The position numbers and the translations under genes were made by a program. The notes under the pieces were generated by a model that did not search any database, was not told where the DNA came from, and worked only from the letters and a program-made list of their open reading frames with translations. Positions 45,839 to 55,890 of a DNA stretch of 64,000 nt are shown here, one piece after another (position 1 is the stretch's first letter; every line of letters begins with the position of its first letter). The stretch lies in the NCBI GenBank assembly GCA_938075415.1, contig CALJHC010000010.1:62001-126000 (forward strand), written 5' to 3'. Origin of the DNA: an uncultured Rubripirellula sp. (GTDB lineage Bacteria > Planctomycetota > Planctomycetia > Pirellulales > Pirellulaceae).

Positions 45839-46095
45839 ACGAACGTTTTGGCTTTGGGCTGGTTTCGATTCTGGGACCCATTGAATGGCAAGCTGTTGTC
45901 AATCCCTGCTCTCTGATGAGGTAGAAATCTTCAGCGGTCTGTTTGCGAGCACAAACTACAATTGCTTTCATCCTACAATCGTTCCGATGCCTAGCTTGCA
46001 GCTTCTCTCTTGTCGGGATCCATGTGTTGAACCCGAGTCGCGGAATAGCCGAATCTGTTTCACGACATTGACAGCACCTTACGAAACGAAGAAAA

Positions 46096-46746
46096 ATGGA
46101 TTTGTCCAACCTGCGTCAAGAATATGCTGACCGACAGTTGGATGTGGATCACGCAGATGGCGATCCACACCAGCAGTTCGAACGATGGTACCGCGAAGCG
46201 GAAGCCGCAGAATTGCTAGAGCCCAATGCAATGGTGCTCGCCACGGTCAATGCCGAGGGCGGTCCAACGCAGCGTACGGTGTTGCTGAAATATTTTGACT
46301 CTCAAGGGTTTGTTTTTTTTACCAATTATCAAAGCCGTAAATCTCAGCACCTGAAGTTGAACCCACACGCATCCATTCTTTTTCAGTGGTTGCCATTGCA
46401 GAGGCAAGTGGAGGTCAGGGGCACGGTTTCGAAGATCGCTCAGGAGGAAACCGAAAACTATTTTCTAAGCCGACCAAGAGGCAGTCAGCTTGGCGCCTGG
46501 GTCTCCAGACAGAGTGAAGTTCTCAACTCTCGGTCGGTACTTGACGATCGCTTGGCGGATCTGACCAAGAAGTTTGGCGACGGGCAGATTCCCGTGCCAT
46601 CGTTTTGGGGTGGTTACCGCTTGGTGGCAGAAAGTTTTGAATTCTGGCAAGGGCGTCCGAATCGGTTGCATGACAGAATTGCCTACGGGATGGGATCGGG
46701 AACGGATCCGAAATCTCAATGGAATCGTGTTCGGCTATCCCCCTAG
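46096..46746 (+). CDS. pdxH: pyridoxamine 5'-phosphate oxidase
   Basis: The 216-residue FMN enzyme oxidises pyridoxine/pyridoxamine 5'-phosphate to pyridoxal phosphate. Clear family segments are LLEPNAMVLATVNAEGGPTQRTVLLK, GFVFFTNYQSRKSQHL, QVEVRGTVSKI, SRPRGSQLGAWVSRQS, PSFWGGYRLV and the C-terminal FEFWQGRPNRLHDR...WNRVRLSP ending. The length is typical (~210-220). The 257 bp before it hold no gene. It stands alone between convergent or unrelated genes. Confidence 0.96.
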   Translation: MDLSNLRQEYADRQLDVDHADGDPHQQFERWYREAEAAELLEPNAMVLATVNAEGGPTQRTVLLKYFDSQGFVFFTNYQSRKSQHLKLNPHASILFQWLPLQRQVEVRGTVSKIAQEETENYFLSRPRGSQLGAWVSRQSEVLNSRSVLDDRLADLTKKFGDGQIPVPSFWGGYRLVAESFEFWQGRPNRLHDRIAYGMGSGTDPKSQWNRVRLSP

Positions 46747-46845
46747 CTGATGTCAAGTCGTGACGTTTTGAGCGTGGCGTTTGATTTCAGCTTCAACCCG
46801 TTTGTTGATCACTTGTCGGGTTGCCAATCAGTTTCTGTGCGTGGC

Positions 46846-47331
46846 TCATAAAATGACGCTGGTAAGCATTTTGATGACAAGTTGCGTTGCCTCGCGTTGA
46901 CGTGATGTCCGGTTTGTCTCTTTGAGTACCCGGCGAACTGATAAGACATCAATCAAATCACCTTTGATCCTTTTTGTGATCGATACATAAACCACACCAT
47001 CGAGTTCGCTGGGGGCACCTGGTCCAAGATGACCGGTAATTGCAGCCGCAAGGGTTGCCTCCTCGGTCATTTCGAGAACGGAACGACACATTGCTCTGGT
47101 GACTTCGGCACTCTCGGTCGAAAACTCGTCAATCATCTCCGGCGAGATTTGAAGCCAGTTCATCTTTGTTTCTGGGCGATAGGTAACAGCTGATCCGCAT
47201 AACCATTGTGATATCCCAGGAATGGTGGTCAGTTCAGCGCTGATCATCCCACCGGTGCAGCTTTCCGCAAAAACGATCCGTTGATTGCTGGATTGGAGGG
47301 CGAGTAGGATTGGGTGAGTCTCTGGATCCAT
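46846..47331 (-). CDS. pncC: CinA C-terminal family / nicotinamide-nucleotide amidohydrolase
   Basis: The 161-residue protein corresponds to the stand-alone C-terminal domain of CinA (PncC). AESCTGGMISAELTTIPGIS contains the catalytic Ser; GSAVTYRPETKMNWLQI and AAITGHLGPGAPSELDG-VYV complete the signature. It deamidates nicotinamide mononucleotide to nicotinate mononucleotide in pyridine-nucleotide recycling. The family GxTGxAGP loop is GHLGPGAP here, a small change near the active site. It is convergent with pdxH, with 99 bp between. Confidence 0.9.
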   Translation of the reverse strand: MDPETHPILLALQSSNQRIVFAESCTGGMISAELTTIPGISQWLCGSAVTYRPETKMNWLQISPEMIDEFSTESAEVTRAMCRSVLEMTEEATLAAAITGHLGPGAPSELDGVVYVSITKRIKGDLIDVLSVRRVLKETNRTSRQREATQLVIKMLTSVIL

Positions 47332-47536
47332 CGGGAAGCCTTCGCCGGTGTGATGGTGGCGGTCACTTTATCAGGGCTGGCGAGTGACCGGTGGTTTCTG
47401 CTGTTTTAGCGTTCGGAATTAGAATGCGCGTTGAATTGCTTGTTTGACAGTTGGCTACCTTTCTAGTCACCGTCGCAGCGATTGAAAAGATCCATCATGG
47501 TTTCAGTTCACTCGGGGATCCATGGGCGGGAATCCG

Positions 47537-47625
47537 CCGGTTTGATTGCTTGGCCGGTTTGATTGCTTGGCCGGTTTGATTGCTTGGCCGGTTTGATTGC
47601 TTGGGCGGTTTGATTGCTTGGGCGG
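47537..47625. repeat. 17-bp tandem repeat, 5 copies
   Basis: The unit SCGGTTTGATTGCTTGG occurs five times without interruption (47537-47621) plus a partial GCGG. It sits in the 751-bp gap 47332-48082. The rest of that gap shows no convincing gene, terminator or RNA. Confidence 0.95.
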
Positions 47626-48082
47626 AGGAGTCACTGATTTCCGTGAGGTCATGAAGATCATTCGGCGATGTTTCACTAACGGGTTCTTCGAGAAGTGTTA
47701 TCCGGGTAGGTTGGACAAAAACTTTTAGCGTTCAAAAGTTCCCGCGGTGAAGCCCGCGTCCTCATGAGAGGAGTGGTGCAACGAATGGTGACGGTTTCTA
47801 GGTGAATTTGGCCTGTTTTTGTTCGGTGCACGGACGGCATGTCCCGCTTGAGCTACCTGTGTCAGAACTGCGTTGGTTTACAGGCAGCCTTGCAATTTGC
47901 CGAGAGACTGAGCATCTTAGTTTTACGTTGGGCAAGTGATCCTGATTGGCAACTTTTACGCGTGCATGGTTCGGGTTTTCTCAACGCTGGTTTCATTAGA
48001 GAATTGGTGAGTGGTTTTCGCTGGTAAAAGTATGGCTGGTACCCAAGAACCGGCGCAATAATTTAGAGGAAAGGTTTACAAG

Positions 48083-49168
48083 GTGAACGAATTGATTGCT
48101 ACGCCGGAGGATCTTTCCATGGATGACCTTTGCCAAGAGCTTGTGCGGTTGGCGTCTAGGGGGAATTCTGTAACCGATTGGCCAGAAGATTCTTTGAGGC
48201 TCTGCGCGGATTCTGGTGTTTTTCGTTGGTTTTTGCCCGAGGGCAAGGGTGGATTTGGCTGGAGTGATCGAGATCAGACGCTTGGTTATTTGCGACTCGC
48301 AGAATCAGACCTTGTGACAACCTTTGTGATTACTCAGTACATGGGCGCCATCCGAAGGATAGCGGCGTCTGAGCATTCGAGCGTCGCCGACAACTGGTTG
48401 GAGCGTTTGGTCGAGGGTAAAGTTTATGCTACTGTTGGGATAAGCCATCTTACGACCAGTCGACGACACCTAGCCGAACCCGTTCTACGGGCGAAGGAGA
48501 CGACGGATGGATTCATTCTATCTGGAATGTCACCGTGGGTGACTGGTGGTGCGCACGCCGAACTGCTGGTGATCGGTGCAACCTTGGATTGTGGACGGCA
48601 GATTCTTGTCGCTGTGCCCAGTGAATTGGAAGGAGTGTCTCGAGGCGTCGGTGTCGACCTTGTGGCCTTGTCGGCCAGTTGTACGGATCGGGTGGAATTC
48701 CGAGAGGTGCATGTTCGTCGCTCGATGTTGCTTGGTGGACCTTGCGAAAATGTTTTGCAATCAGGCGTCGGTGCGAGAACCGGAGGCTTGCAGACTTCAA
48801 CGCTTGCTGTCGGGCTCTCTATGGCAGCACTGGGTTTTCTTGAACGTGAGGCGGCTAATCGGGAGGATTTATCAGAGCCAACTCAGCAATTGCGGGCAGA
48901 GGTCAATGAACTGAAAAAGACGCTCCTCTTAGCTTGCGATGACTCACAGGTTTGTGAACCGAGCGAGATTCGAGCGAGGGCAAACCGATTAGTTTTACGA
49001 AGCACGCAGGCGGCATTGATGGCAGCCAAGGGTGCGGGGTACGTCGAAGGGCATCCGGTTGGGCGTTGGTGTCGTCAAGCTTTGTTTTTTCTGGTGTGGA
49101 GCTGCCCACAGCCTGTTAGTCACGCTCACTTATGCGAGCTCGCATTCGGATCCACTGAAGTTTCGTAG
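48083..49168 (+). CDS. acyl-CoA dehydrogenase-like flavoprotein
   Basis: The 361-residue protein has the acyl-CoA dehydrogenase layout: an N-terminal helical domain (FRWFLPEGKGGFGWSDRDQTLGYLRLAESDL), a middle beta domain (GKVYATVGISHLT, DGFILSGMSPWVTGGAHAELLVIGA) and a C-terminal four-helix bundle with RSTQAALMAAKGAGYVEGHPVGRWCRQALFF. It is slightly shorter than the usual ~380 residues, and I could not place the catalytic Glu. It may be a desaturase-type member or a noncatalytic flavin protein. The start is GTG with AAAGG (48070-48074) 8 nt upstream. No beta-oxidation genes adjoin. Confidence 0.8.
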   Translation: MNELIATPEDLSMDDLCQELVRLASRGNSVTDWPEDSLRLCADSGVFRWFLPEGKGGFGWSDRDQTLGYLRLAESDLVTTFVITQYMGAIRRIAASEHSSVADNWLERLVEGKVYATVGISHLTTSRRHLAEPVLRAKETTDGFILSGMSPWVTGGAHAELLVIGATLDCGRQILVAVPSELEGVSRGVGVDLVALSASCTDRVEFREVHVRRSMLLGGPCENVLQSGVGARTGGLQTSTLAVGLSMAALGFLEREAANREDLSEPTQQLRAEVNELKKTLLLACDDSQVCEPSEIRARANRLVLRSTQAALMAAKGAGYVEGHPVGRWCRQALFFLVWSCPQPVSHAHLCELAFGSTEVS

Positions 49169-49364
49169 CGATCCAGTTTTTCTTGGTTACGATCTCGTGA
49201 AGGCGGATCTGCCCATGGAATGCGTTAGCAGTCCCTTGGCATCCTCACAAACCTTCAAGGATGTGTTTGGGTACGTGCGTCATTGCATCCCACGCAGGGA
49301 TGCCGCGATCGATAGATCGGATCTTTGGATTTAACGCGAGTTGATTTCTATTCCCGTTGTGCCT

Positions 49365-51929
49365 TTAGGGTGCAACAGCCAACCTCGGTGATTCTTCATC
49401 GCTGATTGCTAAACCGATCCAACCCCGGGTTAATTCCAGGTGCGTGATAGAGAGTCCAGCCAAAACGGGACGGTTTTCAAGACCTTTGAGAGTGATTGGC
49501 AACGAGTGATTTGTCGAGAGAACTTTGTTGAAGATGGTTCTTGCAGGGAATCGCTTTCGCATGGACATGTTAGGGCCATTAATGCTCAGGTGGCCATCTC
49601 GGATGAGGTAGGCATGCAAGCCTTTGACTTCAGGTTTGTAGGATGCCGTGATAATGACATTACGGAGATCAACTGCCCTTCCGCGTTTGAGTTGAACAAT
49701 CCGCAAGGTCAAGTTTAAGCTCTCTTCGTCAATCTCGACGAACACGGGACGAGTGGATGCAAACCGAACTTCCACGTCATTCGGCATGTCGGGAGGAGTT
49801 TGGAAGTCAGTTTGACCAAATGAAGCTGCTATCTTTTTTAATACCTGATCAATAGGCATCGTTTCACCGCTGGGCAATAATTGTTCCAGCGTGTTGTTAA
49901 TTGCAGATTGATGCAGCTGAATACTCAACAGGCTATTGTTCGGTGCTCTTGGACGCGGCGTGAATGCGGCCATTTGCCAGTCGCCGGCAATTCGAAAACG
50001 TCCGAGTAATTGCTCTTGAGTTGTTCGTAATTCAGTGACCGTGGGATCCAGTTCCATCTGTTCAAGTGGTTGGACCACGAGGTCCTCGAGCTTCTCGCTG
50101 GCTTGGGTTGTTTGAGATTCGAGTGTGTTATCAATTTCTGAACGTATTTGTCGACGCAGCGTCTGGTTGGCGATCTGGTTCGCCTTGGGCCTAAGCGTCT
50201 GGAATCGCTTTTCTGCGATTGTGCGAACGAATCCACCGAGAATTGGATAGTCATCGAGGTCCGATTTTACACCCCTCAGTTGCAAACGTCCGGCGACGTC
50301 GACATTGGTTTCGTTCAGCTTGATCCCTTGTCGATGAATTGAGACAGGTGTTCCTGACTCGAATCTGGCGGTTCCTCGAGTATGCAACTCGACAACACTC
50401 TGTTGCCCCGTCGAAAGTGTGGTGACATCACCAATGCTCTTGAGAAGGACTGACCATTGGTTTTGGGACGGAACCAACTGGATACCGATGGAGGATTTTA
50501 CGTCGCTTGTGCCTTGAATTAAGGTTCCCATCGTCCGAGTGCGAAGGGGCACGCTTTTGGGTTCGGTTTGAGGTAACAGTCGGTTGATCAGATGATCGCT
50601 CATCGCGATGCGCAGGTTTGCATTGCGATAATGGCTGTCAATCGCATGAGCCAGATGTTGATCCTCGGGGTGATCGGAATGCTTGAGGTTTTGGATGGAC
50701 CTTGCGATTTTCAGCGAGGTAGCGTTGCTGAATTCTGATTCCTGAGACTCGATTTGATTCAATAATTCGCCGTAATTCGTTGAGCCTGCGGCCCACGGTC
50801 TGACGAAATTGGACATTGCGGCAAACTCAGGTTGGTCAAGCCACTGTTGTTGTATCTTGGTGAGACGGTGCCACTTCATTCGCGAGAGGAAGCGTTGCGC
50901 GACCTGGTTTCTTTCCTGGTCGATCTTCGTCGTCGTTGTCTCGGTGCGTGCCAGCTTTGCCAAGTCATCCAACAGCAGGTACTCGCTCCAACGCTCTGAA
51001 TCACCTGTGGCGTCTAGCAGTGGTGCGATTCGTGACAGCACCTGCTCAAAAGTTTCAGACGCCCCCTGTGAGGTGTTGGTTGTGTTCACGATGCGAGGTT
51101 GGGCGGCCGCGAAAGCAGCCTTCCAAACGCAAGCTCTTCGCTGGACCGAATAGGCTGCGCACAGCCACAGGGTTCGAAGTTCGCTATTTTGTACTTGTTC
51201 GCCCTGCAGCGAGCCCAGGCTCGCCAGTGTTTGCAGTCTTTCCAAGTCAGACGTTGATGGATTGGCTGCCGGGTAATTCTGCTGTTGGAGTGAATCAAGT
51301 GTGCGCATCACGGCATTCGTCCACTCGACAATTCGCACCGACGGACTGGATTCGATCGGATTTGAGATCATCAGCTCGAAGGGAGAGGACAACGAAGTTG
51401 CTGCTTGGGAGCGAAGTTCTTGCATGTCCGCCTGAAGTTTTTTAGCAGCCGGCCACTTCTCAAACGCTGGTGAACTAGGTTCTGGCTTAGAAAAGTCAGT
51501 GCGACCAGATGTCGCTGAGGACGAGACGGATGAGGCAGTCGGTGGCAGGGAGAGCCCGGCCTCGGGGGAAAGGCCATTCGTGGTTAAATCGGTTGGGGCC
51601 GAGAGAGGTGATCTGGTTTCTGCCGGAACGGACTCACGATCAGCAGTATTTTCTGTCGGTTCAAGGGTCGAAACGAGGTAGACGTTGACGGCATTGATGT
51701 CGGATTTGGCGAGCTTTGAACCGAATGATCGATGGCTGAAATTGTTTGTGAGGGGCTTTGCAGCGACCGTTTGCAACGATGTGTGCGTCGATATGAGCGT
51801 CGATATGAGCGTCGAGGCGTTCACGGAGAGGCAAAGCAAGAGACCGTACAAAAACATAATTTCAACCGTTCGTCTCACGTCAATTGGCGACTTCCCTCGC
51901 GTTAGATGGCGAGAGAATCGTGCGAGCAT
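49365..51929 (-). CDS. large exported protein of unknown function
   Basis: The 854-residue protein begins with a membrane segment (~22-38) followed by a Ser/Thr/Pro-rich linker (~70-150). The helical middle (~160-450) contains FELMISNPIESSPSVRIVEWTNAVMRTLD. The C-terminal half (~470-850) is beta-rich with repeated lipid-binding-like blocks (GTARFESGTPVSIHRQGIKLNE, FRIAGDWQMAAFTPRPRAPNNSLLSIQLHQSAINNTL). No family was recognised, but the style matches large planctomycete envelope proteins. A 12-bp DNA repeat (51786-51809) encodes LISTLIST near the signal region. The frame is open to 52025; Met at 51929 puts the hydrophobic segment closer to the start. Confidence 0.7.
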   Translation of the reverse strand: MLARFSRHLTRGKSPIDVRRTVEIMFLYGLLLCLSVNASTLISTLISTHTSLQTVAAKPLTNNFSHRSFGSKLAKSDINAVNVYLVSTLEPTENTADRESVPAETRSPLSAPTDLTTNGLSPEAGLSLPPTASSVSSSATSGRTDFSKPEPSSPAFEKWPAAKKLQADMQELRSQAATSLSSPFELMISNPIESSPSVRIVEWTNAVMRTLDSLQQQNYPAANPSTSDLERLQTLASLGSLQGEQVQNSELRTLWLCAAYSVQRRACVWKAAFAAAQPRIVNTTNTSQGASETFEQVLSRIAPLLDATGDSERWSEYLLLDDLAKLARTETTTTKIDQERNQVAQRFLSRMKWHRLTKIQQQWLDQPEFAAMSNFVRPWAAGSTNYGELLNQIESQESEFSNATSLKIARSIQNLKHSDHPEDQHLAHAIDSHYRNANLRIAMSDHLINRLLPQTEPKSVPLRTRTMGTLIQGTSDVKSSIGIQLVPSQNQWSVLLKSIGDVTTLSTGQQSVVELHTRGTARFESGTPVSIHRQGIKLNETNVDVAGRLQLRGVKSDLDDYPILGGFVRTIAEKRFQTLRPKANQIANQTLRRQIRSEIDNTLESQTTQASEKLEDLVVQPLEQMELDPTVTELRTTQEQLLGRFRIAGDWQMAAFTPRPRAPNNSLLSIQLHQSAINNTLEQLLPSGETMPIDQVLKKIAASFGQTDFQTPPDMPNDVEVRFASTRPVFVEIDEESLNLTLRIVQLKRGRAVDLRNVIITASYKPEVKGLHAYLIRDGHLSINGPNMSMRKRFPARTIFNKVLSTNHSLPITLKGLENRPVLAGLSITHLELTRGWIGLAISDEESPRLAVAP

Positions 51930-52518
51930 GGAGATTCGATTTTTACTTCCAACGGGAAGATGCCGCCCTTTAGGAATCGGAAGAAGAGGTGGCAGAATCA
52001 AGCCGATTGCGATCCAGTTTGTCAACTGTCTTATTCAGAACAGGCAGTACAACCGATAAAGACGATGCATTGAGGATGGATTTGAACTTAAGGGAAACTT
52101 GCCCTCAATCTCCGGATTGGGGCATCAATCAGGTCTTTTCATTGGATGGATCCACGTCGGAGCGTGGTCAAGCGGTGCAGCAATTTAAGTAGTTTTCCTT
52201 GAAATCGATAAGTGCAGGCATCGAATCTTGGAGAGGGGTGCGGTCCGTCCAGCTGGTTTCTGTCGGTGATTGGTTGATACCAGCTTTGGATAGGGTTCCA
52301 TGCCCAACTGTCGAGGCTGTGTTGTTTGAATTTTCGAAGTGTCTCGCGAGTATTTTGTTGGACTTAGGTGGACCTTGTTTGGTCAAGTCGAGTGAGGAAT
52401 GACGCTTGTGAGATGGTCCGGCGGGGGAAGTGATTAAGGGTGTCGATCCGAGGAGCAGGGGTTCAGTTAGCGGAAATTGCTGATGACTTTTTCATCATGA
52501 TGACGCTATTATTTCGCC
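51930..52518. other. divergent intergenic region
   Basis: These 589 bp lie between the unknown exported protein and the GDP-fucose synthase gene. No gene, repeat or RNA could be supported. A TGATGACTTTTTCATCATGATGACG stretch of overlapping short dyads (about 52481-52506) lies just before the latter start and could be an operator. Confidence 0.4.
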
Positions 52519-53472
52519 ATGGGCATTCAGGACACGGAACGAATCTTTGTCGCAGGACATCAAGGGATGGTGGGCGCCGCATTGATGCGCCGTTTGAAAT
52601 CCGAGTCTTGTAAAACATTGACAGTAGGACGTAAGGATTTAGACCTCTGCGACGCTGAGGCGGTTAATCAGTATTTTGATCGCCAGCGTCCGACCTCGGT
52701 GGTATTCGCCGCTGCCAAAGTGGGTGGCGTGCTCGCCAACCAACGTTACCCTGTGGAGTTCCTGTCACAGAATCTCTTGATGACCACGCACACCATCAAT
52801 GCTGCGTTTCGGTTTGGAGTCAAAAGATTTCTTTTTCTTGGTAGCACCTGTATTTATCCTCGCGACTGTCCTCAGCCAATTTCGGAAGCCGCTCTGTTGA
52901 CTGGGCCGTTGGAATCAACGAACGAGGCATACGCATTGGCCAAGATTGCTGGACTGAAGTTGTGCCAAGCGTATCGTTCGCAGCATGGTGTTTTGTACCA
53001 CAGCGCGATGCCCACGAACCTTTATGGCCCAGGTGATAACTATCATCCGGAGCACAGTCATGTACTGCCAGCTATGATTCGTCGGTTCCACGAGGCAAAG
53101 TTGTCGAAGCAGTCCGCAGTAAAAATTTGGGGAACAGGCAAATCTCGCCGAGATTTCTTGCATGTGGATGATCTGGCGGATGCCTTGGTTTTTCTGATGG
53201 GGCTGGAGGATCCACCGGATTGGGTGAATGTCGGCTCGGGTCGTGATCTAACGGTGTATGAGCTGGCTGAAAGAATCGCTGAAGTGGTCGGGTATCACGG
53301 TGACATCCTCACCGATGAATCACGACCCGATGGTGCGCCGGTGAAATGCACGGACATGACTTGTTTACATGGCATTGGCTGGAAGCATCGCATCGAATTG
53401 ATGGATGGACTGAAGCAAACCTATCAGGACTACAGGTCAGATTTGGATACCGGTGTGTTGCGATCGATCTGA
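52519..53472 (+). CDS. fcl: GDP-L-fucose synthase
   Basis: The 317-residue extended short-chain dehydrogenase has the Rossmann motif GHQGMVGAAL, AAAKVGGVLAN, GSTCIYP with the catalytic Ser/Cys, YALAK (Tyr-xxx-Lys) and PTNLYGPGDNYHPEHSHVLPA, the GDP-sugar site. It epimerises and reduces GDP-4-keto-6-deoxy-mannose to GDP-fucose with NADPH. The enzyme that makes its substrate (gmd) follows 311 bp downstream, so the pair makes GDP-fucose for surface polysaccharide or glycoproteins. No glycosyltransferase is adjacent. The ATG is preceded by a weak ribosome site. Confidence 0.94.
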   Translation: MGIQDTERIFVAGHQGMVGAALMRRLKSESCKTLTVGRKDLDLCDAEAVNQYFDRQRPTSVVFAAAKVGGVLANQRYPVEFLSQNLLMTTHTINAAFRFGVKRFLFLGSTCIYPRDCPQPISEAALLTGPLESTNEAYALAKIAGLKLCQAYRSQHGVLYHSAMPTNLYGPGDNYHPEHSHVLPAMIRRFHEAKLSKQSAVKIWGTGKSRRDFLHVDDLADALVFLMGLEDPPDWVNVGSGRDLTVYELAERIAEVVGYHGDILTDESRPDGAPVKCTDMTCLHGIGWKHRIELMDGLKQTYQDYRSDLDTGVLRSI

Positions 53473-53783
53473 TGACAGAGCATTGTTCGTGGTGTGCCCA
53501 GCTTTATCCAATGAGTGAAAGTGGCGGAGGGGACTCGTTTTTATTTTCATTAAGCGGATTTCAGCGAGATTGACCGAAAGGAGTCGCCTTTGGCCGTTTT
53601 TTTGTCAGGTCCGTTCGAATCCGCGGTCCTGTATTTTGGGTCCCTGTCTAGAATCTCGCATCTGTGCTCTTTTTGGGAATGTTGCTGAGGTCGGGTGCTC
53701 CTAACGGTTTTCGAAAATGTTTGCCTCTATTTGTCTCGTAGACTGGAACAGGTCGACCTTGAAGCTTGGTTGGTGAATTGCTG
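53473..53783. other. spacer between fcl and gmd
   Basis: No gene was recognised in these 311 bp. The length suggests gmd has its own promoter. No terminator with a T tract was seen. Confidence 0.45.
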
Positions 53784-54791
53784 ATGTCAAAAATTGCATT
53801 GATTACCGGAATTACCGGACAAGATGGTAGTTACCTCGCGGAACTGCTACTCGAAAAGGGATATGAAGTTCACGGTGTTGTTCGTCGGAGCAGCACCTTT
53901 GCGACCGAAAGAATTGATCACCTGTACAAGGATCCACAATCGGAATCCTCTTTACGGTTGCACTATGGTGATTTGACCGATGGTCAAGCGCTGACCAACC
54001 TGGTTCTGGAAGTGAAGCCGGACGAGATCTACAACTTGGGTGCACAAAGCCATGTTCGGGTCTCTTTTGATCAACCTGTCTATACCGTGCAGTCGGTTGG
54101 AGTGGGTGCGTTGAACGTACTCGAGGCGGCCAAGCTGCTGAACGTTGAGAAGAAGGTGCGAGTTTATCAGGCTAGCAGCAGTGAGATGTACGGGGATGTA
54201 TTTGAGATCCCTCAGAAGGAATCCACTCCCTTTAATCCGCAGTCGCCGTATGCCTGCGCAAAGGTGTATGCCTTTCACCAGACAGTGAATTATCGACGCA
54301 GCTATGATCTGTTTGCAAGTAATGGAATACTTTTTAACCACGAGTCAGAACGGCGTGGCGAGACTTTTGTCACCCGGAAAATTACGCGGGCAGCTGGAAG
54401 GATCAAGGCTGGTCTCCAGCAGAAACTCTTCCTTGGCAATCTGGATGCCAAGCGTGACTGGGGCTATGCGAAGGACTACGTCGATGGGATGCACCGGATT
54501 CTTCAGCATGATGCGGCGGATGACTTTGTGTTGGCGACAGGACATACTGCTTCCGTTCGTGAATTCTGCCAACTTGTGTTTGAACGGTTGGAATTAGACT
54601 ACGAAGATTTTGTTGCCGTTGACCCACGCTACTACCGACCGGCTGAAGTGCAGTTGTTGTTAGGTGATCCGAGTAAAGCTGAGCAAGAGCTGAATTGGAA
54701 GGCGAAGACCTCCCTGGAAGAACTAGCGGCGATCATGACAGATCATGACTATGATCTGGCCCAACGCGAGGCTCACGCCTCAAAATTTTAA
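53784..54791 (+). CDS. gmd: GDP-mannose 4,6-dehydratase
   Basis: The 335-residue protein shows [33 protein letters not shown] at the NAD(P)-binding start, [20 protein letters not shown] (Tyr-xxx-Lys), [24 protein letters not shown] and [15 protein letters not shown]. These are the family's dehydratase active-site and GDP-binding segments. It converts GDP-mannose to GDP-4-keto-6-deoxy-mannose, the substrate of the upstream fucose synthase. The start at 53784 fits the family; six more in-frame codons precede it. The active-site region has YACAK rather than the more usual YAVAK. Confidence 0.96.
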   Translation: MSKIALITGITGQDGSYLAELLLEKGYEVHGVVRRSSTFATERIDHLYKDPQSESSLRLHYGDLTDGQALTNLVLEVKPDEIYNLGAQSHVRVSFDQPVYTVQSVGVGALNVLEAAKLLNVEKKVRVYQASSSEMYGDVFEIPQKESTPFNPQSPYACAKVYAFHQTVNYRRSYDLFASNGILFNHESERRGETFVTRKITRAAGRIKAGLQQKLFLGNLDAKRDWGYAKDYVDGMHRILQHDAADDFVLATGHTASVREFCQLVFERLELDYEDFVAVDPRYYRPAEVQLLLGDPSKAEQELNWKAKTSLEELAAIMTDHDYDLAQREAHASKF

Positions 54792-55421
54792 AAGTCCGTG
54801 AGGCTCGGTGATCGAGATTTGTGATGGATCCCGGAGTCAAAAATTTGCTGTGGCGGTAACTGATTTTTTGCTGCTTAAAATAATGGGTCACCCCACGATC
54901 ACCGGGAAATCGTTATTGGTCAGCCATGTTCAATGAGAAAAGCGGTGGAGGGATCCCTGCGGTAGTTGGCTCTGCTGTGAAGGTCAAGCAGCGTAGAGGT
55001 TCGCAGAAGTAAAGCGTCCGTCCGAACCGAACAGTCGTTGGGCTGGTGACTGATAACAATAAAGCCAGGTTTTGGGATTTTTCTTAGCCAGCTTTTTTAC
55101 CCCTCCACCTTCCCTGAGGCCTCGTGGCGATTGAGACGAGCCCACATTGCTTGCCATGGAATCGTGGTTAGAAAATTGAGTTTTCCGGCTAATCTTTCAT
55201 TTTGAAACATGCTGACGCTGGTTCTGCTAGGTGTCGTGCAATCAGGTGTTTTCAGCGCGGGTTGCAACAATTTAAGATACTAAGCTTTCCTGATCCGGGT
55301 TGAACTGGTTTCGGGGGCTGGCATTTTTTGTGATTGTGATGATGATTGTTTGACCTTAAAACTATGTTGCGATGGCATTTCCCTGATTGGCGTTGCGATA
55401 AATATTTGACTCGGAGAAGAG
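54792..55421. other. non-coding stretch before groES
   Basis: These 630 bp contain no recognisable gene. I looked for a CIRCE element (TTAGCACTC-N9-GAGTGCTAA) and a clear heat-shock promoter upstream of groES and found neither. Confidence 0.5.
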
Positions 55422-55745
55422 ATGGCAAAGAAAAAAGCGCAGTCGTTTGAATGCGTTGAACCAATTGGTGATCGTGTGTTGGTTCGGAAAGATGAACCCA
55501 AGCGAGAGACTCGAGGTGGTATTGCCTTGCCGGACGCCGCAGAAATTCCAACGATCACGGGGCGAATCGTCACGATTAGTGCTGTTGTCGAAAATGATGA
55601 GGAGTTGCCTCTTCGCCAGTATGACAAGATTCTGTTTCATCCCAAAAGTGCCATCCCTGTCGATCTCGAGCATGACAACCAACTGTTCGTGGTGCCGGTC
55701 GAAGATGTAGTGGCAGTTTTTCGACGCGAGAAATCCAGCTCGTGA
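55422..55745 (+). CDS. groS: GroES (Cpn10) co-chaperonin, lone copy
   Basis: The 107-residue protein has the Cpn10 core: ECVEPIGDRVLVRKDEPKRETRGGIALPD, a shortened mobile-loop area, GRIVTISAVVENDEELPLRQYDKILFHPKSAIPV and FVVPVEDVVAVFR. GroES caps GroEL during protein folding. It is slightly longer than standard GroES (~96) because of an extended N-terminus (AKKKAQSFE) and a Lys/Ser tail. GGAG (55413-55416) lies 5 nt before ATG. No groEL follows, so it must work with a chaperonin encoded elsewhere; several planctomycetes have multiple chaperonin copies. Confidence 0.92.
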   Translation: MAKKKAQSFECVEPIGDRVLVRKDEPKRETRGGIALPDAAEIPTITGRIVTISAVVENDEELPLRQYDKILFHPKSAIPVDLEHDNQLFVVPVEDVVAVFRREKSSS

Positions 55746-55842
55746 TGCTATGCAGTGGGATCGATCTTACTTAGCCGGATTTCTCAGGGCTGAGTATCTC
55801 TTTTTCGGCGTTCAGCGCGATTCGCTCAGGTCGATTCGATCA

Positions 55843-55890
55843 GGTCATTGTTTTCGAGGGTCATTGTTTTCGAGGGTCATTGCTTTCCAG
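55843..55890. repeat. 16-bp tandem repeat, 3 copies
   Basis: The unit GGTCATTGYTTTCSAG occurs at 55843-55858, 55859-55874 and 55875-55890, with a further partial GGTCATTG at 55903-55910. It lies in the 588-bp gap 55746-56333, where I see no gene. Confidence 0.88.

Noticed and set aside
47537-47625. Possible CRISPR array
   Set aside because: The copies are head to tail with no spacers, as are all other arrays in the window, and no cas gene is present.
55150-55410. CIRCE or heat-shock promoter upstream of groES
   Set aside because: No TTAGCACTC/GAGTGCTAA dyad or convincing sigma-32-like pair could be found.
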